In this document: one piece after another, positions 34,480 through 42,836 of the stretch
Layout of the letters: each line of letters begins with the position of its first letter
How positions within the stretch are numbered: the first letter of the stretch is position 1
NCBI RefSeq assembly: GCF_036227485.1
Contig: NZ_CP109479.1
Location: forward strand, 8,928,001 to 8,992,000
Source of the DNA: Streptomyces sp. NBC_01451
Lineage (GTDB): Bacteria; Actinomycetota; Actinomycetes; Streptomycetales; Streptomycetaceae
Direction of reading: 5' to 3'
DNA length: 64,000 nt
Program-made: the position numbers and the translations under genes
Notes under the pieces: model-generated
Told to the model about the DNA's origin: nothing
The model's input: the letters and a program-made list of their open reading frames with translations, nothing else
Database searches by the model: none

Positions 34480-35265
34480 GTGAAGATCGCGCTGATGGAC
34501 TCCGGAATCGGACTTCTGCCGGCGGCCGCGGCGGTACGGCGGCTGCGGCCCGACGCGGAACTCGTGCTCTCCCTGGATCCCGCGGGCATGCCCTGGGGCC
34601 CGCGCACCACGCAGGATCTCACCGAGCGCGCCCTGGCCGTCGCCGAGGCCGCCGCGGCCCGGCGGCCCGACGCCCTGATCGTCGGCTGCAACACCGCGAC
34701 CGTGCACGCCCTGACCGCTCTGCGCGCCCGATTCGAACCGGAGCTTCCCGTCATCGGCACGGTTCCGGCGATCAAACCCGCCGCCTCGGGAGGCGGGCCC
34801 TTCGCGATCTGGGCCACGCCCGCCACCACCGGCAGCCCCTACCAGCTCGGGCTCATCCGGGACTTCGCCGAGGGTGTCGCGGTCACCGAGGTGCCCTGCT
34901 GGGGACTGGCAGAGGCCGTCGAACACGCGGACGAGTCGGCCATCGACGCCGCCATCGGCGCCGCGGCTGCGCTCACCCCCGACGAAGTAACGACCGTCGT
35001 CCTGGGCTGCACCCATTACGAACTCGTCGCCGAACGCATCCGGGCGGCCGTCCAGCGGCCCGGCCACCCGCCGCTCGTCCTGCACGGTTCCGCCGGCGCG
35101 GTGGCCGCCCAGACGCTCCGCAGGCTCGGGGCACACCCCGCCCGTGAGGCGCAGGCGGACGGCAGGCTCACCGCCCTGCTGAACGGTACGGAGGGCCCGC
35201 TGCCCGCCGCCGCGCTGGCCTACGAGGAAGGCCGGCTGCTGCAGGCGGCCACGCCCGTCCGCTGA
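34480..35265 (+). CDS. Aspartate/glutamate racemase family protein (MurI-like)
   Basis: The 261-residue protein has the two-cysteine racemase layout: DSGIGLLP at the start, GCNTAT near residue 69 with the first catalytic Cys, and GCTHYE near 177 with the second. Glutamate racemase makes D-Glu for peptidoglycan. MurI normally reads DSGxGG in the first motif, and here LL replaces GG, so a different amino or hydroxy acid substrate is possible. It looks leaderless. Confidence 0.85.
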   Translation: MKIALMDSGIGLLPAAAAVRRLRPDAELVLSLDPAGMPWGPRTTQDLTERALAVAEAAAARRPDALIVGCNTATVHALTALRARFEPELPVIGTVPAIKPAASGGGPFAIWATPATTGSPYQLGLIRDFAEGVAVTEVPCWGLAEAVEHADESAIDAAIGAAAALTPDEVTTVVLGCTHYELVAERIRAAVQRPGHPPLVLHGSAGAVAAQTLRRLGAHPAREAQADGRLTALLNGTEGPLPAAALAYEEGRLLQAATPVR

Positions 35266-35336
35266 CCGAGGGGCATCCGGCGGCCAGGCGGAGCAGTCAC
35301 CCTCCGCAAGCCGGTGCCCGCACAGCGGAACCTGAG

Positions 35337-35342
35337 TAGTCT
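35337..35342 (+). promoter_or_regulatory. -10 box of a leaderless gene
   Basis: TAGTCT ends 7 nt before ATG 35350; no ribosome site is present. Confidence 0.6.
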
Positions 35343-35349
35343 CATAAGC

Positions 35350-35892
35350 ATGAGGGACCTCCCCCGCGACGAAGTCGTGCCGACCGAGATCTGGACCGGC
35401 CGGGCCACCAACCGCGCCCAGTGGCTGCTGGCGCTCGGTGGCTGCGCCTTCATGGCGCTCGGCATCGAACTGGCGGTTGACTCGGCGTGGACGTCCGGCG
35501 TCGCACCGCTCGCCATGTCCGTCGTGGGCTGCATCGCGGCCGGACTGCTCGTCCTCTTCGGCACCCTCGCGTTCGTGCATGTCGCCGTGAAGGTCGACAA
35601 GGACTCCCTCGAAGTGCGCTGTGGCCACATCGGTGTGCCGCGCCGCCGTATCCCGCTCTCCCAGATCGTCGGCGCCGAGTTCGTGGCCAGGGTCACCCCG
35701 CGCCAGTGGGGCGGCTGGGGCTACCGCTGGCGGCCCCACCAGGGCACCGCGGTCGTCGTACGCCGGGGCGAGGGAGTGGTGCTGCGCCTCGGTGACGGGC
35801 ATACGTTCACGATCACGGTGGACAACGCGGAGGCGGCCGTACGTGTCATCAGGGACCGGCTGCGGTCGGGTGCGGCGGGGGCCGCGCACTGA
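35350..35892 (+). CDS. Two-span membrane protein with PH-like C-terminal domain
   Basis: The 180-residue protein has two membrane helices (WLLALGGCAFMALGIELAV and MSVVGCIAAGLLVLFGTLAF). A cytoplasmic beta domain follows: VKVDKDSLEVRCGHIGVPRR, IPLSQIVGAEFV and GTAVVVRRGEGVVLRLGDG. The PH-like pattern is common to many actinobacterial membrane proteins of unknown role. ATG 35350 was chosen for the -10 box and the start of similarity. It converges with the Wzy-like gene. Confidence 0.8.
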   Translation: MRDLPRDEVVPTEIWTGRATNRAQWLLALGGCAFMALGIELAVDSAWTSGVAPLAMSVVGCIAAGLLVLFGTLAFVHVAVKVDKDSLEVRCGHIGVPRRRIPLSQIVGAEFVARVTPRQWGGWGYRWRPHQGTAVVVRRGEGVVLRLGDGHTFTITVDNAEAAVRVIRDRLRSGAAGAAH

Positions 35893-35899
35893 CATGCCG

Positions 35900-35916
35900 G
35901 CCGCCCTCCGGGCGGC
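35900..35916. terminator. Short-loop hairpin between convergent genes
   Basis: GCCGCCC and GGGCGGC pair around TCC, ending one base before the stop codon of the minus-strand gene. It could end transcription from both sides. Confidence 0.55.
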
Positions 35917-36990
35917 TCAGTGGTGTTCCCGCTGTTCCCGCTGCTCCCACGCCCGTGTCGGCACCGTGTCCGGTGTGTCGTAGACGAACGGGCGGGCCGT
36001 CGCCAGGCCCGCGAGAAGACCCGCGCCCACGGTCACCGTGGTGAAGCTCAGTACGTTGCCGACCGTGGCGAGGGCGGCCAGCGCCGTCAGGGCCGCGCCC
36101 CCGGTCAGGACGACCGAGGTGGGGCGCGGACTGCGCCACAGGGCGTACAGCACCCAGCAGAAGACCGCCGCCAGCAGGGCCACGCCGACCACGCCCTGCT
36201 CGGCCGCCTGCTGGAAGGGCGCGGAGTGCGGTCTGGCCTCGGCCGGCAGCGACTGGGAAGCCGTCGGGCCGAGTTCCGCGAACCTGCCCGGCCCCACCCC
36301 CGTCGCGGGGTTCCGGTGGACCAGCAGCAGGGCGTCGTGCCACAGGTCGACCCGGTGACCGCTCACCTGACCCTCCAGCGAGTCGGCGAGCCCGTCGGGC
36401 AGCACGTCCTCGGCGACCGCCCACGCCGTCCCGGTCACCAGGACCGTCGTCAGCGCCAGCCCCGCGAGGCCCATGCCCCGGCGCGGCATGTGACCGGCGG
36501 CGAGTGAGCAGAGCAGGACAGCGGCACAGAGGGCGGATCCGGCGAGCGGGCCGAGAACCGCGGACGCCGCCGTGAGCACCACGGCCAGGCTGCGCAGGGC
36601 CAGCCGCAGCAGGGGCGGGCGGGCCGCCCAGGCGGCACAGCAGGCGGCGCCGGTCGCCAGGACCAGCAGCGCGGCCACGGCCCCGAGATGCCCGGGCGGG
36701 GTGGCGGTCTGAGGCCCCGGCAGCGTGTGCGGTGCGGCGACCGCGAGTCCGAGCCCTGCCAGCGCCGCCGTACAGGGGGCGGCGACCGGCAGCAGCGCCC
36801 CGCAGATCCGTCCCGCCGCGTAACCGGCGGCCACCGCGAGCACCGCGAGGAGCACGCCCTCGGGACGGCCGTCATGGGTGGCCGCCGTGATCAGCGACCA
36901 GGTGGCACACGCACCCAGCGCGACGACGCCCGCCGCGTCGGAAACGTTTCGTCTCTCACCGTCCGGCGATGCGCCGGCAGCCGTCGTCAT
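35917..36990 (-). CDS. O-antigen ligase/polymerase-like membrane protein (Wzy_C)
   Basis: The 357-residue protein has about ten membrane spans. The large loop holds HRVDLWHDALLLVHRNPATG, then VGPGRFAE, the typical Wzy/WaaL periplasmic segment with the conserved H and R. Such proteins link or polymerise glycans on lipid carriers, often teichoic or exopolysaccharide units in Gram-positives. ATG 36990 has GGGG about 9 nt before it. The early codons contain a perfect palindrome GAAACGTTTC (36941-36950). No other polysaccharide gene adjoins it. Confidence 0.75.
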   Translation of the reverse strand: MTTAAGASPDGERRNVSDAAGVVALGACATWSLITAATHDGRPEGVLLAVLAVAAGYAAGRICGALLPVAAPCTAALAGLGLAVAAPHTLPGPQTATPPGHLGAVAALLVLATGAACCAAWAARPPLLRLALRSLAVVLTAASAVLGPLAGSALCAAVLLCSLAAGHMPRRGMGLAGLALTTVLVTGTAWAVAEDVLPDGLADSLEGQVSGHRVDLWHDALLLVHRNPATGVGPGRFAELGPTASQSLPAEARPHSAPFQQAAEQGVVGVALLAAVFCWVLYALWRSPRPTSVVLTGGAALTALAALATVGNVLSFTTVTVGAGLLAGLATARPFVYDTPDTVPTRAWEQREQREHH

Positions 36991-37159
36991 ACCCGTGGAC
37001 CCCAACCCGTCGCCCCCCGCCCCGTGACGGGCCCCGACCGCGCGGGGCCGTCACCGGTGCGCACGTCAGAGGCTCCGGCACACGGTAACGGCTGATGTGT
37101 CATTTGTGGACGAGTCGCGCAGAAACGATGCAGGCGAGCGGGCGGAGCGGGCCCGCGGC

Positions 37160-37175
37160 CACGGTCCGGACCGTG
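37160..37175. promoter_or_regulatory. 16-bp perfect palindrome upstream of lnt
   Basis: CACGGTCCGGACCGTG is self-complementary over all 16 bp. It ends 25 bp before the TACACT -10 box of lnt, so it lies at the edge of the -35 region, where a repressor or activator could bind. Confidence 0.5.
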
Positions 37176-37200
37176 CTGTCGGCGCCCTGGGCAGGCGCCG

Positions 37201-37206
37201 TACACT
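37201..37206 (+). promoter_or_regulatory. -10 box of a leaderless gene
   Basis: TACACT ends 6 nt before GTG 37213; there is no ribosome site. Confidence 0.6.
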
Positions 37207-37212
37207 CCCGGA

Positions 37213-38823
37213 GTGACTGCCACCGCTCCTTCCATAGACGAGCCGGACCAGCTCGAACCGCAGCTCGCGCCCGCTTCGCGCCGCGCGCGGCTGCTGCGAC
37301 TCTGGCCCGCCGCCACCGCCGCGCTCGCCGGAGTGCTGCTGTACATCAGCTTCCCGCCGCGCACCCTGTGGTGGCTCGCCCTGCCGGCCTTCGGGATCTT
37401 CGGCTGGGTGCTGCGCGGCCGGTCCTGGAAGGCGGGGCTCGGTCTCGGCTATCTGTTCGGCCTCGGTTTCCTGCTGCCGCTGCTGGTGTGGACGGGTGTG
37501 GAGGTCGGTCCCGGTCCCTGGCTGGCACTGGTCGTCATCGAGGCCGTCTTCGTCGCGTTGGTCGGCGCGGGCGTCGCCGCCGTGTCGAGGCTGCCCGGAT
37601 GGCCGCTGTGGGCGGCGGCCGTGTGGATCGCCGGCGAGGCGGCACGCGCGCGGGTGCCGTTCCGGGGCTTCCCCTGGGGCAAGATCGCCTTCGGCCAGGC
37701 GGACGGCGTCTTCCTGCCGCTCGCCGCGCTGGGTGGGACCCCCGTCCTCGGTTTCGCGGTCGTTCTGTGCGGATTCGGCCTGTACGAGGTCGTCCGCCAG
37801 GTGATCGAGTGGCGCCGTACCGGTGCCGTACCGCGCGTCGCCGCGGCCGTCGCCGCGCTGAGTGTGGCCGTCCCCGTGGTGGGCGCCCTGGCCGCGCGGA
37901 CACTGGTGAGCGACAAGGCCGAGGCCGGCACCGCGACCGTCGCCGTCATCCAGGGCAACGTGCCCCGCGCGGGCCTCGACTTCAACGCCCAGCGGCGGGC
38001 CGTGCTCGACTACCACGCACGAGAGACCCTGCGGCTGGCCGCCCAGGTCAAGGCGGGGAAAACCGCCCAGCCCGACTTCGTGCTGTGGCCGGAGAACTCC
38101 TCCGACATCGACCCCTTCGCCAACCCCGACGCCGCCGCGGTCATCGAGAACGCGGCCAAGGCGATCGGCGCCCCCATCTCGGTCGGCGGCGTCGTGGAAC
38201 GGGACGGCAAGCTCTACAACGAGCAGATCCTGTGGGACCCGGCGAAGGGCCCGACCGACACGTACGACAAGCGGCAGGTGCAGCCCTTCGGCGAGTACCT
38301 TCCGCTGCGCTCGATGCTCGAACACATCAACAAGAACTGGACCACCATGGTCCACCAGGACTTCAGCCGGGGCACGAAGCCGGGTGTGTTCACCATGGAC
38401 GGCGCCAAGGTCGGCCTGGCCACCTGCTACGAGGCCGCCTTCGACTGGGCCGTGCGCGACACCGTCACCCACGGCGCCCAGATGATCTCCGTGCCGAGCA
38501 ACAACGCCACCTTCGACCGCAGCGAGATGACCTACCAGCAGCTCGCGATGTCCCGTATCCGCGCCGTCGAGCACAGCCGGACCGTCACGGTCCCGGTGAC
38601 CAGCGGTGTGAGCGCGATCATCATGCCCGACGGGAGGATCACCCAGAAGACAGGGATGTTCGTCGCCGACTCCCTCGTCCAGAAGGTGCCGCTGCGCTCC
38701 TCCGAGACGCCCGCAACCAAGCTCGGCATCCTGCCCGAGATGCTCCTCGTCCTGGTCGCCGCCGGCGGCCTCGGCTGGGCGATCGGCGCAGGTGTGCGCG
38801 GGCGGCGCGCCCGTGGCGTGTAG
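37213..38823 (+). CDS. lnt: Apolipoprotein N-acyltransferase Lnt
   Basis: The 536-residue protein has an N-terminal set of about six membrane helices and a nitrilase-type outer domain. The catalytic triad is visible: Glu in LWPENSS near 292, Lys in TYDKRQVQPFGEYLP near 353, and Cys in ATCYEAAFDW near 404, in positions like E267/K335/C387 of E. coli. A last membrane helix is at the C-terminus. It adds the third acyl chain to lipoproteins such as the SBPs found in this window. The gene seems leaderless, and its promoter carries a long palindrome. Confidence 0.94.
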   Translation: MTATAPSIDEPDQLEPQLAPASRRARLLRLWPAATAALAGVLLYISFPPRTLWWLALPAFGIFGWVLRGRSWKAGLGLGYLFGLGFLLPLLVWTGVEVGPGPWLALVVIEAVFVALVGAGVAAVSRLPGWPLWAAAVWIAGEAARARVPFRGFPWGKIAFGQADGVFLPLAALGGTPVLGFAVVLCGFGLYEVVRQVIEWRRTGAVPRVAAAVAALSVAVPVVGALAARTLVSDKAEAGTATVAVIQGNVPRAGLDFNAQRRAVLDYHARETLRLAAQVKAGKTAQPDFVLWPENSSDIDPFANPDAAAVIENAAKAIGAPISVGGVVERDGKLYNEQILWDPAKGPTDTYDKRQVQPFGEYLPLRSMLEHINKNWTTMVHQDFSRGTKPGVFTMDGAKVGLATCYEAAFDWAVRDTVTHGAQMISVPSNNATFDRSEMTYQQLAMSRIRAVEHSRTVTVPVTSGVSAIIMPDGRITQKTGMFVADSLVQKVPLRSSETPATKLGILPEMLLVLVAAGGLGWAIGAGVRGRRARGV

Positions 38824-38877
38824 TCGTACGCCGGTCGCACGCCCCCGTGATCAACAGGAGTGACCGGGCGGCCCGGT

Positions 38878-38883
38878 TAGGGT
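38878..38883 (+). promoter_or_regulatory. -10 box of a leaderless gene
   Basis: TAGGGT ends 6 nt before ATG 38890, so the start codon is probably the first base of the mRNA. Confidence 0.6.
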
Positions 38884-38889
38884 CGGGGC

Positions 38890-39384
38890 ATGGCTACTCC
38901 TGACTTCATCAGCGCTCTCCGTGCCTCCGCCGGCCGCCAGTTGCTCTGGCTCCCCGGTGTCACCGCCCTCGTCTTCGACGACGAGGACAGGGTGCTCCTG
39001 GGCAGGCGCACCGACACCCGCAAGTGGTCGGTGGTCGGCGGCATCCCGGACCCGGGCGAGCAGCCGGCGGCGTGCGCGGTGCGGGAGGTCTACGAGGAGA
39101 CGGCCGTCCGGTGCGTGCCCGAACGGGTCGTGCTCGTCCAGGCCCTGGACCCGGTGACGTACGAGAACGGGGACGTCTGCCAGTACATGGACATCACCTT
39201 CCGCTGCCGGGCCGTCGGCGGGGAGGCGCGGGTCAACGACGACGAGTCCCTGGACGTCGGCTGGTTCGCGGTGGACGCGCTGCCCGAACTGAACGAGTTC
39301 GCGCTGTTCCGGATCAAGCAGGCGATGTCCGACGCCGGGGCGCCCACCTGGTTCGACACCACGGGCTTCGCGAGTTTCGCCTGA
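38890..39384 (+). CDS. Nudix hydrolase
   Basis: The 164-residue protein carries a Nudix box GIPDPGEQPAACAVREVYEE near residues 56-75, ending in EETAV. The consensus glycine of EExG is alanine here; the metal-binding glutamates are intact. Nudix enzymes split nucleoside diphosphate derivatives or damaged nucleotides; the substrate is not evident. The aromatic segment WLPGVTALVFDDEDRVLLG precedes the box. The gene ends at a strong bidirectional terminator. Confidence 0.92.
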   Translation: MATPDFISALRASAGRQLLWLPGVTALVFDDEDRVLLGRRTDTRKWSVVGGIPDPGEQPAACAVREVYEETAVRCVPERVVLVQALDPVTYENGDVCQYMDITFRCRAVGGEARVNDDESLDVGWFAVDALPELNEFALFRIKQAMSDAGAPTWFDTTGFASFA

Positions 39385-39404
39385 CGTGACCGCCGCGGCA
39401 CGGT

Positions 39405-39437
39405 GATCGGCCCGCCGGATGTTCCGGCGGGCCGATC
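39405..39437. terminator. Perfect 14-bp hairpin between convergent genes
   Basis: GATCGGCCCGCCGG pairs fully with CCGGCGGGCCGATC around an ATGTT loop. It sits between the Nudix and GH29 genes and serves both strands. Confidence 0.8.
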
Positions 39438-39483
39438 GTGGGTTCCGGGCCCGGCAGCAGGTCGGCCGGGAAGCGTTCGCGGG

Positions 39484-40749
39484 TCAGTCGCGGCCGGTGC
39501 CCCGGTAGAGATCCAGCTCACCGTCGAGTTCCACGGCCAGGACGGTCGCGTACTCGTCGAGGTCGGCCGCCCCCGGAGCGTCGATCCAGGTCACGCCCGG
39601 AACCTTGTCCAGGCCCCCGGTCACGTGGTGGCCCAGTTCGGTGCCCGTGCCGACGACCGAGACGCGCCGTACGGCGTTGCGCAGGCCCCGGACCGACACG
39701 GCCTCGCGGGGCGCGTCGAAGCAGATCAGGTAAAGGGTGCGGCGGTCGGCGGAGAGCGTGCTCGGGCCGTAGTGGTGCCCGGCGGGCAGGCCGGCGACCG
39801 TGCCGTACACGGCGTCGGCGTGCTTGGTGACCCAGGAGCCGAGGCCCTCCAGGCGCTCCACCTGCTCCTCGGGGATCGTGCCGTCCTCCACCGGGCCGGC
39901 CCCGAGCAGCAGGTTGCCGCCCATGCCGATCGTCTCCGTGAAGTAGCGCACCAGCTGGCTGACCGACTTGAAGTCGCGGTCCTTGGCCCGGTAGCTCCAC
40001 GAGTCGTTGATCGTCAGGCACAGCTCCCACGGGCCGTCCGGTGCGGTCAGCGGAACGCCCTGCTCGGGGGTGGCGTAGTCGCCGTAGCTGAGCATGCGGG
40101 CGTTGAGGATGGTGTCCGGGTTGCCCGCGAGGATCAGCTCGGACAGCTCCCGCATCCGCCACTGTTCCTCGGTGCGCTCCCATTCGCCGTCGAACCAGAG
40201 GATGTCAGGGTGGAAACGTTCGACCAGCTCCCCCACCTGGCCGTCGCGGTAGGCGAGATAGCGTGCCCAGGCCTCCGGGTCCTCCTCGCCGGGGCGGGCG
40301 TGGGAGTAGTCGTTGGGCTCGACGATGTGCGGGCCGGGGTGGCGCTCGCTCGCGTAGTCGGGGTGGTTCCAGTCGGAGTGCGAGTAGTAGAGGCCGACCT
40401 TCAGGTTCCGCTCGCGCAGGGCGTCGACGAAGCCGGTGACCAGGTCGCGGCCGGCCGGGGTGTCCCGGACCACGTCCAGACTGCGGTGGTCGGTGTCCCA
40501 CAGGGCCACGCCGTCGTGGTGCTTGGTGGTGAGGACGGCGTACTGGGCGCCGACCCGGGCGAACAGCTCCGCCCAGGCCTGCGGGTCGTAGCGCGAAGCG
40601 GTGAAACGGTCGAGCTGTTTCATGTACTCCTCGTGCGTGACCTCGCCCGTGTAGAAGGACCACGACTCGGCCCAGCCGTCCACGGCGTAGATGCCGTAGT
40701 GGATGAAGATGCCCAGCTTGGCATCGGAGAACCAGGGTTGCATCGGCAT
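39484..40749 (-). CDS. GH29 alpha-L-fucosidase family enzyme
   Basis: The 421-residue protein has the GH29 TIM-barrel landmarks: WFSDAKLGIFIHYGIYAV at the start, YAVLTTKHHDGVALWDT, and the nucleophile Asp in DILWFDGEW near residue 188. It also has GNLLLGAGP, after which a C-terminal beta-sandwich begins. It lacks a signal peptide, so it acts inside the cell on fucosylated or related oligosaccharides. TAGCGT ends 6 nt before the ATG, suggesting a leaderless mRNA. No sugar transporter is adjacent. Confidence 0.9.
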   Translation of the reverse strand: MPMQPWFSDAKLGIFIHYGIYAVDGWAESWSFYTGEVTHEEYMKQLDRFTASRYDPQAWAELFARVGAQYAVLTTKHHDGVALWDTDHRSLDVVRDTPAGRDLVTGFVDALRERNLKVGLYYSHSDWNHPDYASERHPGPHIVEPNDYSHARPGEEDPEAWARYLAYRDGQVGELVERFHPDILWFDGEWERTEEQWRMRELSELILAGNPDTILNARMLSYGDYATPEQGVPLTAPDGPWELCLTINDSWSYRAKDRDFKSVSQLVRYFTETIGMGGNLLLGAGPVEDGTIPEEQVERLEGLGSWVTKHADAVYGTVAGLPAGHHYGPSTLSADRRTLYLICFDAPREAVSVRGLRNAVRRVSVVGTGTELGHHVTGGLDKVPGVTWIDAPGAADLDEYATVLAVELDGELDLYRGTGRD

Positions 40750-40755
40750 ACGCCC

Positions 40756-40761
40756 ACGCTA
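40756..40761 (-). promoter_or_regulatory. -10 box of a leaderless gene
   Basis: On the minus strand TAGCGT ends 6 nt before ATG 40749, with no ribosome site. The 287 bp up to the SseB gene hold no other feature I can support. Confidence 0.55.
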
Positions 40762-41036
40762 GGCAGGGGCGGTCGGCGCGCGCGTGGGCGCGGGTCACCA
40801 CTACTGGTCCGTTTTCACCATCGCTGCCGGTCGTTGTGCGATCCCTTCACCTACTTCCAGGCGTGGAGGAACTGCATGCGAGGGCCGGGCCTTCCGCACC
40901 CGGAGGCAGCGAGGGCCGGACATCCCCGTCCGGGCCACGCATGCCCGTGACCCGGTCGGGTAGGCGACGCACACTGTGCCCGGGGCCGACCGTGTCCCGG
41001 GCGGCCCGCATCACCGCCGCGACCAGAGGACCCACC

Positions 41037-41447
41037 ATGGAGACGCCCGCACACGATCACACCGCCACACCGGCCCGACGGGCGCTCGACGCCCTGGCCG
41101 ACAACTCCCAGGACCCGGCCGCGCTGGACGTCCTCGCGATGAGCGACGTCCTTGTCCCCGTACCGGACGACGTCAGTGACGTCGATGCCGGAAATCCCTC
41201 GACCGTGGCGCTGCCCGTCCTGGAGGAGGCGGACGGGCGGGAGGCCGTGCCCGTGTTCACCTCGGAGCCCGAACTGGCCGAACTGCTGCCGTCCGTCTCC
41301 CGCTACCGGCTGATCCCGCTGGGCGCGCTCGCCGACCAGTGGCCCACCGGCGACCTCTCGCTCACCATCGACGCCGCCTCCCCGCACGGGATGACGGTCA
41401 CCTCCGAGGGCGTACGCACCCTGCTGGCCCGGTCGTTCCAGTACTGA
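41037..41447 (+). CDS. SseB-domain protein
   Basis: The 136-residue protein is a single SseB-like domain: residues about 15-60 hold ALDALADNSQDPAALDVLAM and VLVPVPDD, then AVPVFTSEPELAELL and the final GMTVTSEGVRTLLAR. SseB domains occur in stress and secretion contexts; the function is unknown. ATG 41037 has AGAGGA six bases upstream. It converges with the sulfonate operon, with only 12 bp between the stops. Confidence 0.83.
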   Translation: METPAHDHTATPARRALDALADNSQDPAALDVLAMSDVLVPVPDDVSDVDAGNPSTVALPVLEEADGREAVPVFTSEPELAELLPSVSRYRLIPLGALADQWPTGDLSLTIDAASPHGMTVTSEGVRTLLARSFQY

Positions 41448-41459
41448 ACCCCCGCCCGG

Positions 41460-42836
41460 CTACAGGGACTTGCCGGGATTGAGGATGCCCCGCGGATCGA
41501 ACGCGTCCTTGATGCGCCGCTGCAGCGCATGGGCGGCGGGCCCCAGTTCGTCGGCGACCCACTGCCGCTTCAGCACCCCCACGCCGTGCTCTCCGGTCAG
41601 TGTCCCCCCGAGCCGCAGCGCCAGGGCGAAGATCTCGCCGGCCGCTTCCCAGGCCGCGTCCGGCAGCCCGTCAAGGGCCGGGTCGACGACGATGATCGGG
41701 TGCAGGTTCCCGTCCGCCGCGTGCGCGATGGTGAACACCGGGACGTCGTGGCGCCGCGAGATGTCGCGGATCTCCCGGGCCGCCTCCGCGAGCCGGGAGC
41801 GGGGTACCGCGATGTCCTCGATCAGCGGACGGCCCAGCCGTTCCAGCGCGGGCAGTGCGCCCCGGCGGGCGGCGAGCAGGGCCTCGGCCTCGGCCGGGTC
41901 CTCGGTCCGCTCGACCGACGTCGCTCCCGTCCCGGCGAGGACCTCGGCGACCGCCGCCGCCTCCGCGCCGGCCCCCGCCCCGTCGCACTGCACCAGCAGC
42001 AGCGCCGCACCCCGTTCCCGCAGTGCCGGGTCGACGGCGTGCAGCACCGGCCCGTCGACCAGCTCGGCCAGCGCCGGTACGACCCCGGCCCTGCCGATCG
42101 CGTGCGAGGCCTCGGCGGCCTCCTCGAAGGTCGGGAAGTAGGCGGCGAGGGTGGCGGTGGCCACGGGCAGCGGGCGCAGCCGCAGCGTCGCCGAGGTGAT
42201 GACAGCGAGGGTGCCCTCCGAGCCGGTGAGCAGTGCGGTCAGGTCGTACCCGGTGACGCCCTTGACGGTACGGCGGCCGGTGCGCACCACCGTGCCGTCC
42301 GCGAGCACCGCCTCCAGACCGAGCACGCTGTCCCGTGTCACGCCGTACTTGGCGCAGCGCAGCCCGCCCGCGTTGGTGGCGATGTTCCCGCCGATGGTCG
42401 ACAGGGCGGCGCTCGCCGGATCGGGCGCGTACCGCAGGCCGTGCGCGCCCGCGGCCCGGTCCAACTCGGCTGTGACGACGCCGGGTTCGACGACGGCGAG
42501 CTGATCGTCCACCGACAGTTCGAGGACCCGGTTCATGCCGGACAGATCGAGGACGAGGGTGCCGTCGCCGGCCGTCGCACCGCCCGACAGTCCGGTGCCC
42601 GCGCCGCGCGGCACCACCGGCACGCGCAGGGCGTGCGCGTGCCGGAGCGTGACGGTCACGTCCTCCGTCCGCAGCGCGTGCACGACGGCGAGCGGTCCGC
42701 CGTACGCCCGTGTTCCGGAACGGTCGGTGGCGTATGCGGCCAGCGTCACCGGGTCGGTGCCCAGCCGGTCGGGTGGCAGATCGCGGGCCAGTAGGCCGAG
42801 GAGCTGAGCGGACGCGGTCGTGGTGGGGGCGCTCAC
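41460..42836 (-). CDS. FAD-linked oxidase, GlcD/D-lactate dehydrogenase type
   Basis: The 458-residue flavoprotein has a PCMH-type FAD domain (PRGAGTGLSGGA near residue 80, STIGGNIATNAGG near 140) and an FAD-oxidase C-terminal domain ending GEHGVGVLKRQW near 430. Family members oxidise D-2-hydroxy acids such as glycolate or D-lactate. It is the last gene of the sulfonate operon; GTG 42836 overlaps the preceding stop by 4 bp. It may oxidise a hydroxy acid left after desulfonation, which is inference from position. Confidence 0.88.
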   Translation of the reverse strand: MSAPTTTASAQLLGLLARDLPPDRLGTDPVTLAAYATDRSGTRAYGGPLAVVHALRTEDVTVTLRHAHALRVPVVPRGAGTGLSGGATAGDGTLVLDLSGMNRVLELSVDDQLAVVEPGVVTAELDRAAGAHGLRYAPDPASAALSTIGGNIATNAGGLRCAKYGVTRDSVLGLEAVLADGTVVRTGRRTVKGVTGYDLTALLTGSEGTLAVITSATLRLRPLPVATATLAAYFPTFEEAAEASHAIGRAGVVPALAELVDGPVLHAVDPALRERGAALLLVQCDGAGAGAEAAAVAEVLAGTGATSVERTEDPAEAEALLAARRGALPALERLGRPLIEDIAVPRSRLAEAAREIRDISRRHDVPVFTIAHAADGNLHPIIVVDPALDGLPDAAWEAAGEIFALALRLGGTLTGEHGVGVLKRQWVADELGPAAHALQRRIKDAFDPRGILNPGKSL

